From assembly GCA_900550205.1 (NCBI GenBank), contig URRJ01000047.1, forward strand, positions 1 through 13,166: 13,166 bases of DNA, in the 5' to 3' direction. Shown here in pieces: positions 1 through 6,807 of this stretch (position 1 is the stretch's first letter; the number at the start of each line of letters is the position of its first letter). The notes below the pieces were generated by a model, which saw nothing but the letters and a program-made list of their open reading frames with translations, was not told the DNA's origin and did no database searches. The DNA comes from an uncultured Collinsella sp. (GTDB taxonomy: Bacteria; Actinomycetota; Coriobacteriia; Coriobacteriales; Coriobacteriaceae). Made by a program: the position numbers and the translations under genes.

Positions 1-1224
1 GCCGTGGCCGATCTCACGCCGGCCGGGGGAACGGGCGGGCTTGGCCTCGCCCACGGAGTAGCCGGGGAAGTTGTAGTGGTGCATATACCGCTTCTCGGTC
101 TCCTCCCAGATGGTGTCCAGCTTCTGGTTGGCGGAGAGGGTGTCCAGGGTGCAGACGGAGAGCACCTGGGTCTGGCCGCGCTGGAACAGGCCGGAGCCGT
201 GAACGAGCGGCAAGTAGTTGTCCTTCACCATGATGGGACGGATCTCATCGGCGGCACGGCCGTCGACGCGCTCACCGGTCTCGACGACCATGGTGCGCAT
301 GGCCTTCTTCTCGAGCTTCTTGAGCGCCACAGGGATCTCGCGCTCCCAAGCGGCCTGCTCCTCCTCGGTGAACTCGGCACGGATGGACTCCTTCAGAGCC
401 TCGACCTTGCCGATACGGGAGAGCTTGTCGGCGTCGCGAAGGGCGGCTGCCATCTCGTCGTAGTGAGCGAAGATGCGCTCCTGGACCTCCTCGACGGGTT
501 GGTCGAGCGGGTACTCCTTCTTGACGATGGGGCCGTTGACCTGCTCCCACTCGGCGACGAACTCGTGTTGAGCCTGGCAGAAGGCAGCAAGGGCTTCCTG
601 GCCAAACTTCATAGCGGCGAGCATATCATCCTCGGAGATCTCCTCGGCTCCGGCCTCGACCATCGAGATATAGTCGGCAGAGCCGCCCAGCTCCAGGTCC
701 AGATCCGAGTTCTCGCGCTCCTCGTAGGTGGGGTTGACGATAAACTCGCCGGTCTCCACGTTACGGCCGATGCGCACGCAGGCAAGCGGGCCCTCGAAGG
801 GAACGCCGCCGAGCGTCATGGCCAGGGAAGCACCCATGACGTTGATGACGTCGAAGGGGTTGACCTGGTCGGCGACGAGCGAGGTGGCGACGATGTGCAC
901 CTCGTTGCGGAAGCCGTCCGGGAAGCTCGGGCGAATCGGACGGTCGATCATGCGCGCGGTGAGCGTGGCCTTCTCGCTGGGACGGCCCTCACGCTTGAGG
1001 TAACCACCCGGGATGCGGCCGGCGGCGTACATCTTCTCGTTGAAGTCGACGGTCAGCGGGAAGAAGTCGTAGTTCTTGCGCTCCTTAGAGACGACCACGG
1101 TGTCGAGCATCGTGGTGTCGCCCTGCTTGACCAGGCACGCGCCGGTGGCCTGCTTGGCAAGCTCGCCCGACTCAAAGGTGTAGGTCTTGCCGTACAGCTC
1201 AAAGGTCTTGGATACGAGTGTCAT
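1..1224 (-). CDS. pnp: Polynucleotide phosphorylase, 3'-truncated by window edge
   Basis: PNPase is the phosphorolytic 3'-5' exoribonuclease of mRNA decay and a degradosome component. I translated this stretch by hand: 408 codons are open from the ATG at 1224 to the window edge. The ATG has AAAGGAGA three bases upstream. The first RNase PH domain holds VDFNEKMYAAGRIPGGYLKR and DRPIRPSFPDGF, both typical. A helical linker follows (about 230-310), then the second RNase PH domain starts with ETGERVDGRAADEIRPI and LPLVHGSGLFQRGQTQVL. The window ends inside the motif NFPGYSVGEAKPARS...GRREIGHG. The catalytic aspartates of the second core and the KH and S1 domains lie outside. There is no internal stop or frameshift. 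The gene follows rpsO, separated by a terminator and a structured leader. Confidence 0.97.
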   Translation of the reverse strand, partial: MTLVSKTFELYGKTYTFESGELAKQATGACLVKQGDTTMLDTVVVSKERKNYDFFPLTVDFNEKMYAAGRIPGGYLKREGRPSEKATLTARMIDRPIRPSFPDGFRNEVHIVATSLVADQVNPFDVINVMGASLAMTLGGVPFEGPLACVRIGRNVETGEFIVNPTYEERENSDLDLELGGSADYISMVEAGAEEISEDDMLAAMKFGQEALAAFCQAQHEFVAEWEQVNGPIVKKEYPLDQPVEEVQERIFAHYDEMAAALRDADKLSRIGKVEALKESIRAEFTEEEQAAWEREIPVALKKLEKKAMRTMVVETGERVDGRAADEIRPIMVKDNYLPLVHGSGLFQRGQTQVLSVCTLDTLSANQKLDTIWEETEKRYMHHYNFPGYSVGEAKPARSPGRREIGHG

Positions 1225-1327
1225 TGTTCTCCTTTACCCCACAGGCCCCTTGCCTGCGGGCTTCTCATGTGACGCGGGCCCCCTGCCCCCGCCACGCTTC
1301 AGAGCGTGATTGTTCACGCCCTTACAC
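1225..1327 (-). promoter_or_regulatory. Structured leader of pnp with several hairpins
   Basis: The stretch between the rpsO terminator and the pnp start holds three inverted repeats. Nearest the gene, CCCGCAGGC (1252-1260) and GCCTGTGGG (1238-1246) form a 9-bp stem with a five-base loop, ending two bases before the Shine-Dalgarno AAAGGAG. Farther up, GCGTGA/TCACGC (1304-1319) and CACGCT/AGCGTG (1293-1308) overlap by five bases, so only one of the two can form at a time. No convincing promoter motif is visible, so the start site of the pnp transcript is unknown. In E. coli PNPase and RNase III control pnp through a leader stem; a similar role here is inference. Confidence 0.5.
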
Positions 1328-1360
1328 AAAAAGAGCGCCCCGCTGCGCAGGACGCTCTTA
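1328..1360 (-). terminator. Intrinsic terminator after rpsO
   Basis: Read on the minus strand, AAGAGCGTCC pairs with GGGCGCTCTT to give a 10-bp stem with one G-U pair around a short GC-rich loop. A run of five T then follows. It starts about 15 bases after the rpsO stop. It should end most rpsO transcripts and lower or separate pnp expression. The form is textbook. Confidence 0.88.
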
Positions 1361-1374
1361 GCATGTACAAATCC

Positions 1375-1653
1375 TTACTGGATGTTGTCGCGGATGCCCA
1401 GAGCCTTGATGAGCTCACGGTACTCGACGATGTCGTTCTTCTTGATGTAGGAGAGAAGACGACGACGGCGGCCGACGAGCATGAGCAGGCCACGACGGGT
1501 GTGGAAGTCCTTCTGGTGGGACTTCATGTGCTCGGTCAGCTCCTTGATGCGCTCGGACAGGATGGCGACCTGAACCTTGGGGTTGCCGGTGTCGACCGGG
1601 GTGTTACCGAACTGGGCAGTCAGCTCAGCCTTGCGCTCTTTGGAAACAGTCAT
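1375..1653 (-). CDS. rpsO: 30S ribosomal protein S15
   Basis: S15 is a primary 16S rRNA-binding protein of the 30S platform and contacts 23S rRNA through an intersubunit bridge. The chosen ATG gives 92 residues, near the usual 89. AAAGGTG lies five bases upstream, and the longer in-frame reading from 1749 would add an unrelated leader across the promoter. Diagnostic text includes DTGNPKVQVAILSERIKELT, HMKSHQKDFHTRRGLLMLVG and the basic run GRRRRLLSYIKK, then the C-terminal LIKALGIRD. The gene is flanked by its own candidate promoter and a strong intrinsic terminator. pnp follows, as in many bacteria. In several bacteria S15 represses its own mRNA; whether it does so here cannot be read from the sequence. 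Confidence 0.97.
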   Translation of the reverse strand: MTVSKERKAELTAQFGNTPVDTGNPKVQVAILSERIKELTEHMKSHQKDFHTRRGLLMLVGRRRRLLSYIKKNDIVEYRELIKALGIRDNIQ

Positions 1654-1672
1654 TGTTTCACCTTTCGTTTCT

Positions 1673-1690
1673 TGTCGCCCGCGGGCGACA
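1673..1690. promoter_or_regulatory. Perfect 18-base palindrome beside the rpsO -10 box
   Basis: TGTCGCCCGCGGGCGACA reads the same on both strands. It abuts the TATAAT and would cover the transcription start. As DNA it resembles a dimer-binding operator; as RNA its distal part could fold into a short stem just ahead of the rpsO ribosome site. The sequence cannot decide between these. Confidence 0.45.
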
Positions 1691-1695
1691 TTATA
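1690..1695 (-). promoter_or_regulatory. Candidate -10 element (TATAAT) of rpsO promoter
   Basis: An exact TATAAT lies on the minus strand, 36 bases before the rpsO start, in a GC-rich region where it is unlikely by chance. The matching -35 region at about 1713-1718 reads CGGCGG, which is poor, so the promoter may need an activator or the site may be weak. The transcript would start near 1683 and have a leader of about 30 bases. Confidence 0.45.
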
Positions 1696-1791
1696 CGCCT
1701 CGGACTGGGAAGCCGCCGGTGGAGCGAGCATCCAAGGTCGAGGTACCAACAGGTCGGTATGTTACCACAAGCGGCCCGCGCCTGCGCATCA

Positions 1792-2541
1792 TCACCGACC
1801 CAACATGAATTCCATCGCACGGAGGCGCTGATCGGTGTGCGTCGCAGCCCAAACATGCGAAAGCCCCAATAAAAAGGCAGCGGTATGGGGATCGATCCTC
1901 TCGGCCATGAGTGCATCGAAGGTCATGGACATGAGGGCGCGCAGCCACGCGACCTCACCGGTCGACACCAGCTCGGCACCCGGAACGCTCGACGCGCACG
2001 ACCCGCACATGAGCCCGCCCGCCCGGGGCGAAAAATACGACAGCATGGGGTCTCCGCACAGCACGCAGGCCGAAAAATCGGGTCGATAGCCAACGTGCGA
2101 CAGCAGCTTAAAGACATATGCCGCCACAAGTAGATCCATATGCGCCGTGTCGAGCCCGCTGCCCACCAGGGCAAGCGCCCGCTGCGTGATGGCAAAGGTA
2201 AACGGATCCTCGGCATCCTCGAACGAGCACACACGCGCAACCTCGGCAATCGCGCTGGCGGCACAGGTCGTCTCGTAGTCAGGAGCAGCACCGAGCGGCG
2301 CCTCAATAAGCTCCGCCTGAGAAACAACGTCGAGCGACCGTCCATGCGCCAATAGCATATCAACGGTACAGAACAGCTCACAGCGCGCCGCCAGGCGCCC
2401 ACCGGGTTTGCGGGCGCCCTTTGCCACGGCGCGAACCTGCCGACCCCGCTCGTCAAGCATCGTCAGGATCAGGTCCGTCTCTTTGAGCTTCGTCTTGTCA
2501 AGGACGAGCACCTTCGTGCGATATGTCCGGGAGCCAGCCAT
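1792..2541 (-). CDS. recO: DNA repair protein RecO
   Basis: RecO works with RecF and RecR to load RecA onto SSB-coated single-stranded DNA and to anneal strands. The 249-residue protein begins with an OB-fold (about 5-80: YRTKVLVLDKTKLKETDLIL, then GGRLAARCELF), followed by a helical domain. A zinc site of four cysteines, Cys159/Cys162 (CVLC) and Cys179/Cys182 (CGSC), is complete, as in Gram-positive RecO proteins. The ATG lies 15 bases after the era stop. The spacer is GC-only, with arms GCGCGC on both sides of one base, and has no good Shine-Dalgarno beyond AAGGG at the era stop, so translation probably depends on coupling to era. No intrinsic terminator is visible after its TGA. The era-recO order is classic. 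Confidence 0.95.
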   Translation of the reverse strand: MAGSRTYRTKVLVLDKTKLKETDLILTMLDERGRQVRAVAKGARKPGGRLAARCELFCTVDMLLAHGRSLDVVSQAELIEAPLGAAPDYETTCAASAIAEVARVCSFEDAEDPFTFAITQRALALVGSGLDTAHMDLLVAAYVFKLLSHVGYRPDFSACVLCGDPMLSYFSPRAGGLMCGSCASSVPGAELVSTGEVAWLRALMSMTFDALMAERIDPHTAAFLLGLSHVWAATHTDQRLRAMEFMLGR

Positions 2542-2556
2542 GCGCGCCGCGCGCCC

Positions 2557-3633
2557 TTAGTCCTCGGCATTGTAGCCAAAGCGGCGAATCTGGGCCTCAT
2601 CGTCACGCCAGCCGGCCTTGACCTTCACGTCCAGCTCCAAAAAGACCTGCGTGCCAAAGATGCGCTCAAGATCGCGACGGGCGTCGATACCGATATGTTT
2701 GATCATTTCGCCGCCCTTGCCAATGATGATGCCCTTTTGGCCCTCGCGCTCGACGTAAATGGTGGCGTGTACACGCAGCACCTTCTTGGTCTGCTCGAGC
2801 GCATCGCAGATCACGCCAACGGAATGCGGGATCTCATCACGGGTGCGGCGCAAGACCTTCTCGCGCACAAACTCGGCAACAAGTGTCTCGTCGGAAGCGT
2901 CGGTACCCATGTCCTCGGGGAACCAACGCGGACCCTCGGGCAAAAAGTGCGCAACGGTCTCGATGAAGGCATCGACGTTGAAGTTCTTGACCGACGACGT
3001 CACGATCTCATCGTCATATTCCATGAGCTCGTGGGCTGCCTTAAGCTGCTCCATGACCTGTGCGGGGTCGGCCTCATCGGCCTTGGTGAGCACCAGGACC
3101 TTCTTGGAACGAGCGTTCTTAACGCGCTCGGCAACCCAGGCGTCTCCCCTACCGATCGGCTTGGTGGCATCAATCAAAAACGCGACGACATCGACATCGT
3201 TCAGCTCGAACAGCGCACTCTTGTTGAGCTCGGACCCCAGGCCGTCCTTGGGCTTGTGGATACCCGGGGTATCGACAAAGACCAGCTGGTAACCGGGGCG
3301 GTTGACGACGGCGCGCATGCGGCGGCGGGTCGTCTGGGCCACCGGCGAGGTGATGGCGACCTTTTTGCCATAGCAGGCGTTGAGTAGCGTAGACTTGCCG
3401 GCGTTGGGGCGACCGACCAGGGCCACGAAGCCGCTGCGGAAACCGGGTTCAACGTCGCCAAAGCCCGCGAGGCTGTCGTCCTCGTCGCACAGGGCGTCGA
3501 GCTCTTCGTCGCTCATGCCCTCAAACGGGTCGAATTCCTCGACCTCATCGTATGCCTCAGTCGCTTCGGCATCCACCGCATCCAGGGACTCGTCGTCCAG
3601 AGTTTCATCGGTAGGCTGCATATTGTCGGACAT
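2557..3633 (-). CDS. era: GTPase Era with acidic N-terminal extension
   Basis: Era is a GTPase that binds the 3' end of 16S rRNA and assists 30S subunit assembly. It has 358 residues here, against 301 in E. coli. Motifs are GRPNAGKS (74-81, G1), the TTRRR segment (101-105, G2), DTPG (121-124, G3), TKAD (183-186, G4) and TSSVKN (212-217, G5 area). The KH RNA-binding domain has IIIGKGG (302-308) and ends near the C-terminus with FGYNAED. The first 62 residues contain 26 Asp/Glu and no Lys or Arg before Arg66. This tail is real coding sequence: the ATG has AAAGGG six bases upstream. The usual asparagine of NKxD is threonine here. The ribosome site begins just after the dgkA stop. recO follows after 15 bases. 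Confidence 0.96.
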   Translation of the reverse strand: MSDNMQPTDETLDDESLDAVDAEATEAYDEVEEFDPFEGMSDEELDALCDEDDSLAGFGDVEPGFRSGFVALVGRPNAGKSTLLNACYGKKVAITSPVAQTTRRRMRAVVNRPGYQLVFVDTPGIHKPKDGLGSELNKSALFELNDVDVVAFLIDATKPIGRGDAWVAERVKNARSKKVLVLTKADEADPAQVMEQLKAAHELMEYDDEIVTSSVKNFNVDAFIETVAHFLPEGPRWFPEDMGTDASDETLVAEFVREKVLRRTRDEIPHSVGVICDALEQTKKVLRVHATIYVEREGQKGIIIGKGGEMIKHIGIDARRDLERIFGTQVFLELDVKVKAGWRDDEAQIRRFGYNAED

Positions 3634-3645
3634 GGGAATCCCTTT

Positions 3646-4023
3646 CTAAATAAAGCCGAGCGCGTGGGCAAATACCAGCACGCCCACAATCGCGGCAGTG
3701 ATGGAAAGAACGTATACAGAGGCGGCGGCAATGTCCTTCGCACGCTTGGCCAGCGGATGGAGTTCCTGGGTCGCCAGGTCGACGATCGCCTCCATAGCGG
3801 TATTGCACAGCTCGCCGTGAATCACCAAGCCACAGCAGATGATAACTGTGGCCCACTCGGCAATGTCGAGGCCGACAACGCAGCCAGCAATGACGGTGCA
3901 CACGCCCGCCACGAGCATGACCTTAATGTTGCGCTCGGTTTCAACGGCGGTGACGAAGCCCTCCATGGCGTAGGAGAACGACTTTAAGAAGGACGGATGG
4001 TCCTTGTTCGATCCGGGAATCAT
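3646..4023 (-). CDS. dgkA: Diacylglycerol/undecaprenol kinase, DgkA family
   Basis: This is a small integral-membrane kinase. In Gram-positive bacteria the family phosphorylates undecaprenol, recycling the wall-polymer lipid carrier; in proteobacteria the substrate is diacylglycerol. The protein has 125 residues. The signature ELCNTAMEAIVD (71-82) holds the catalytic-site Glu71 and the metal-binding Asn74/Glu78, followed by LAKRAKDIAAASV (91-103). Three membrane helices are visible at about 34-51, 55-70 and 102-122, with an amphipathic basic N-terminus. AGGAG lies six bases before the ATG and overlaps the ybeY stop. The position between ybeY and era is typical of Gram-positive bacteria; the cytidine deaminase gene often found here is absent. 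Undecaprenol as substrate is inferred from this context. Confidence 0.95.
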   Translation of the reverse strand: MIPGSNKDHPSFLKSFSYAMEGFVTAVETERNIKVMLVAGVCTVIAGCVVGLDIAEWATVIICCGLVIHGELCNTAMEAIVDLATQELHPLAKRAKDIAAASVYVLSITAAIVGVLVFAHALGFI

Positions 4024-4032
4024 AGACGGCTC

Positions 4033-4542
4033 CTAGTCGTGGGCGTGGTTGGTGATGGGGCCGACGTGGACCAGCTTGGGGTCCTCACCGCGCTCGAGCG
4101 CCAGATCGCGCAAGATGGCGTCCTCGCGGGCCTCCATGACCTCGGCCTCGTCGTCCTCAATGTGGTCATACCCCAGCAGGTGCAGCATGCCATGCACGAG
4201 CATCAGGCGGCACTCGTCGGCAGGGCTATTACCAAAGCCGGGGGCCTGACGGGCAATGACCTGCGGGGCCAGGATAATATCGCCGAGCTCGAGCGTCTCG
4301 TCGGCGGGAATATCCTCGTCAAAGGCCGAGTCGCACTCAAACGAGAGGACATCGGTGGTACGGTCGATACCGCGCCACTCGTGGTTGAGCTCGTGCATCT
4401 CGTCCTCATCGACATATGAAAGGGAAATCTCGACTTCACGCTCAACGCCCTCGGCGGCAAGCACGACCTCGCAGATGTGCTCTACCTCCTGCGCGTCGAG
4501 CAGCGTATCGAGCTCGGCATCGTTGCTGATCAATACACTCAA
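4033..4542 (-). CDS. ybeY: Endoribonuclease YbeY
   Basis: YbeY is a single-strand-specific metal-dependent RNase involved in 16S rRNA 3' maturation and ribosome quality control. The 169-residue protein carries the diagnostic zinc site HGMLHLLGYDH, with His117, His121 and His127. It also has RTTDVLSF (61-68), whose arginine is the conserved basic residue of the active cleft, and ELGDI (85-89). The start codon is TTG. It is preferred because AAAGGAG lies five bases upstream, there is no in-frame ATG nearby, and TTG overlaps the phoH stop in the sequence TTGA. The C-terminal tail after about residue 150 is polar and somewhat longer than in E. coli. Its TAG stop is part of the dgkA ribosome site. 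The phoH-ybeY pair is widely conserved and supports a joint role. Confidence 0.96.
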   Translation of the reverse strand: MSVLISNDAELDTLLDAQEVEHICEVVLAAEGVEREVEISLSYVDEDEMHELNHEWRGIDRTTDVLSFECDSAFDEDIPADETLELGDIILAPQVIARQAPGFGNSPADECRLMLVHGMLHLLGYDHIEDDEAEVMEAREDAILRDLALERGEDPKLVHVGPITNHAHD

Positions 4543-5525
4543 CGGGACTCCTTTCGGTCGTGCACGCGTTTCTCGCGCACATCATCATAAGCATCGTATG
4601 CCTCGACGATACGCCCCACCAAGGCATGGCGCACCACGTCGGCACGCTCGAGGTGAGAAAATGCGACATCGTCGACACGGCCTAAAATCTGCTCGACGTC
4701 GGCAAGACCGCCGCGACGACCCACCAGGTCGCGCTGACTCAGGTCGCCGGTAATCACAAACTTGGAGTTAAAGCCCAGGCGCGTCAGGAACATCTTCATC
4801 TGCTCGGGCGTGGTATTTTGCGCCTCGTCGAGCACCACGAAGGCATCGCTCAGCGTGCGGCCGCGCATGTAGGCAAGCGGGGCGATCTCGATCACGCCGC
4901 GCTCCATGAGCTCATCGGTGCGCTCGCGATCCATCATGTCAAAAAGGGCGTCGTAGAGCGGACGCATGTAGGGGTCGATCTTTTCCTCGAGGGTACCGGG
5001 CAAAAAGCCCAGGTTCTCCCCCGCCTCGACAACCGGACGCGTCAAGATCAGACGGCCCACCTCGTGACGCTTGAGCGCGGCAACGGCGAGCGCCATGGCC
5101 AGATAGGTCTTACCGGTACCGGCAGGACCTAGACCAAACGTGATGGTATGCGAGCGGATGGCATCCACGTAACGCTTTTGGCCGAGCGTTTTGGGGCGAA
5201 TGACACGGCCGCGATACGAAAGCAGCACATCATCGCGAAGCGATGTAGCCTCGTGCTCACCGTCGCGCAAGACGGCCAGGCAGCGAGAGACATCGTCGGC
5301 AGACAGTGTGCGTCCGGCGGCCGCCTCGCGAAAAGCATGCTCGAAAAAGCGCGCCACGAGCTCGACCTCGTCCGGGTCGCCGCTCACGGCGATACTGTCG
5401 CCACGGGCGACCACGTGAGCGCGAACCAAGCTCTCGAGCTCACGAAGGACGCCGTCGCCGGCGCCCAAAACGCGCGAGGGGTCAATACCCTCGGGAACGG
5501 TAAGTCTAATCTTCGAGGCTTCCAT
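4539..5525 (-). CDS. phoH: PhoH family ATPase (YbeZ-like)
   Basis: This is a P-loop ATPase of the PhoH/YbeZ family, thought to work with YbeY in RNA metabolism and ribosome maturation. The ATG at 5525 gives 328 residues, close to the family norm. GGAGG lies three bases before it, within the 3' end of mtaB, while an upstream in-frame ATG at 5543 has no ribosome site. An N-terminal RNA-binding-like (KH-type) region (about 1-100) precedes the ATPase core. Walker A is GPAGTGKT at 133-140, Walker B is VVLDEAQN at 230-237, and ITGDLSQ follows at 258-264. RPVVEAGENLGFLPG (about 163-177) is another family hallmark. The stop TGA shares bases with the ybeY start, so the two proteins are probably made in a coupled way. 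The family is certain; the exact substrate is not established. Confidence 0.95.
   Translation of the reverse strand: MEASKIRLTVPEGIDPSRVLGAGDGVLRELESLVRAHVVARGDSIAVSGDPDEVELVARFFEHAFREAAAGRTLSADDVSRCLAVLRDGEHEATSLRDDVLLSYRGRVIRPKTLGQKRYVDAIRSHTITFGLGPAGTGKTYLAMALAVAALKRHEVGRLILTRPVVEAGENLGFLPGTLEEKIDPYMRPLYDALFDMMDRERTDELMERGVIEIAPLAYMRGRTLSDAFVVLDEAQNTTPEQMKMFLTRLGFNSKFVITGDLSQRDLVGRRGGLADVEQILGRVDDVAFSHLERADVVRHALVGRIVEAYDAYDDVREKRVHDRKESR
4548..4554 (-). promoter_or_regulatory. Shine-Dalgarno deciding the ybeY TTG start
   Basis: AAAGGAG lies inside the last codons of phoH, five bases before the TTG. This fixes the unusual start codon and shows that ribosomes finishing phoH are placed at ybeY. 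Confidence 0.75.
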
Positions 5526-6798
5526 GAACCTCCCTGCGTGCATGGACCAAGCCGGAATCATCGACTCCGATGATAGCAACATCGAGCAGGCACGGGGCTG
5601 TGAGTCCACAGGTATCGTCAAGACGGGCATGGTGGAACGAACCGAGCGTCAGGTTGTCGCCATACTCGAGCACGGCGCGCTCGACGGTACCCACGCGGCG
5701 GCGAGCGTCGGCAATGGCGAGTTCCTGCGCCGCGGCTCGCATACGACGGCTGCGCTCGGCCATAACCTCGGGCGGCACCTGGTCGGACATATCGGCAGCA
5801 AGGGTACCGGGACGCTTGCTGTAACGAAACACATGCATACGCGAAAAGCCCACGCGGCGGCACAGCGCCAGCGACTCCTCAAACTCCTCGTCCGTCTCGC
5901 CGGGAAAACCGACGATGACATCGCACGAAAGGGACGCCTGAGGCAAGTTGGTGCGAATCATGCGCACCGTCTCCTCAAAGGCCTCGGCGCTATAGGGACG
6001 CCCCATGCGATGCAGTGTCCTGGTGCAGCCGGACTGCACGGGAAGGTGTAAAAACGGGGCGATGCGCTTCGGATAGCGCGCCATGACCTTAAGCAGGGAC
6101 TCAGAGATATCCATAGGCTCGACCGAGGAAATGCGCACATGCGGAATGGACGTGCGCTCCATAATCGCCTCGAGCAGCTCATCGATCTCGACGTGTTCAT
6201 CAGTCGCGCTCTTGCCATCGTAGGCGCCCAGGTTCACGCCCGTCAGCACCACCTCGGGCACGCCGGCCTCCTGGGCCTCGCGAACCTGCTCGAGCACGGA
6301 CTCGACCGGCACGGAGCGCTCGGGGCCGCGGGCCTTCCACACAATGCAATAGGTGCAACGATGGTTGCAGCCGTCCTGGATCTTCACCCCCAGACGCGAG
6401 CGACCGAGTGCGTCGACCACCTCGCCGTCACTGCAGGCGGGAACGTCATCGGACTCAACGCCCAGCACCTCGCAGACGCGTTCGGCGACATCGATCTTGG
6501 ACGGCTCGGCGATCACGCGGTCCGAAAGCTCCAGCAGCTCCTCGGGGTGCAGATTGACTACGCATCCGGTCACGACCACATAGGGCTCGTTTGGATAGGC
6601 CAGCGCATGGCGAACGGCCTTACGGGTCTTGGCCTCGGCCTCGCCCGTAACGGCACAGGTGTTAATGACGATCAGCTCAGCATCCTGAGGCTCCACCATC
6701 GCAAAGCCCAGGCGCATGAGATCGGCAGTGATACGGTCGGACTCAACCCGGTTGACACGGCAGCCGAGGTTGACGACAGAGATATGAGGTGCGAGCAC
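5506..6798 (-). CDS. mtaB: tRNA t6A37 methylthiotransferase MtaB
   Basis: MtaB adds a methylthio group to t6A at position 37 of tRNAs reading ANN codons, using two iron-sulfur clusters and S-adenosylmethionine. The 430-residue protein has the three parts of the family. The N-terminal UPF0004 domain has GCRVNRVESD, with likely auxiliary-cluster ligands Cys13, Cys48 (INTCAVT) and Cys79 (VTGCV). The radical SAM core has CNHRCTYC (Cys144, 148, 151). A C-terminal TRAM-like segment (about 365-420) follows. GCRVN and the phoH/dnaJ context favour MtaB over MiaB or RimO. After the cluster motif the text reads IVWKARGPERS rather than the more usual IVPxxRGxxRS. The start is GTG, with AAGGAG five bases upstream and overlapping the dnaJ stop codon. 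The last 20 bases overlap phoH. Confidence 0.94.
   Translation of the reverse strand: MLAPHISVVNLGCRVNRVESDRITADLMRLGFAMVEPQDAELIVINTCAVTGEAEAKTRKAVRHALAYPNEPYVVVTGCVVNLHPEELLELSDRVIAEPSKIDVAERVCEVLGVESDDVPACSDGEVVDALGRSRLGVKIQDGCNHRCTYCIVWKARGPERSVPVESVLEQVREAQEAGVPEVVLTGVNLGAYDGKSATDEHVEIDELLEAIMERTSIPHVRISSVEPMDISESLLKVMARYPKRIAPFLHLPVQSGCTRTLHRMGRPYSAEAFEETVRMIRTNLPQASLSCDVIVGFPGETDEEFEESLALCRRVGFSRMHVFRYSKRPGTLAADMSDQVPPEVMAERSRRMRAAAQELAIADARRRVGTVERAVLEYGDNLTLGSFHHARLDDTCGLTAPCLLDVAIIGVDDSGLVHARREVHGSLED
5529..5533 (-). promoter_or_regulatory. Shine-Dalgarno deciding the phoH start inside mtaB
   Basis: GGAGG lies within the 3' coding end of mtaB, three bases before the ATG at 5525. 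The spacing is short but this is the only strong site; the next in-frame ATG upstream at 5543 has none. Confidence 0.6.
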
Positions 6799-6807
6799 GC
6801 GGGCTCC

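Larger units (their letters stand above)
1654..1791 (-). other. recO-rpsO spacer
   Basis: This 138-base spacer holds the rpsO promoter candidate and palindrome. Closer to recO it has GGTCGGT (1752-1758, plus strand) and ACCGACC (1794-1800), a 7-bp inverted repeat that reaches into the recO stop codon, with a long loop between. A small stem ACCGA/TTGGT also lies in the region. No T-tract follows, so I do not call a terminator; upstream transcripts may read into rpsO. Confidence 0.4.

Noticed and set aside
4..1272. 422-codon open frame on the plus strand
   Set aside because: It is the antisense of pnp, whose minus-strand reading gives clear PNPase motifs along the full length.
1741..1804. Intrinsic terminator after recO
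   Set aside because: The inverted repeat GGTCGGT/ACCGACC has a very long loop, overlaps the stop codon and lacks a T-run.
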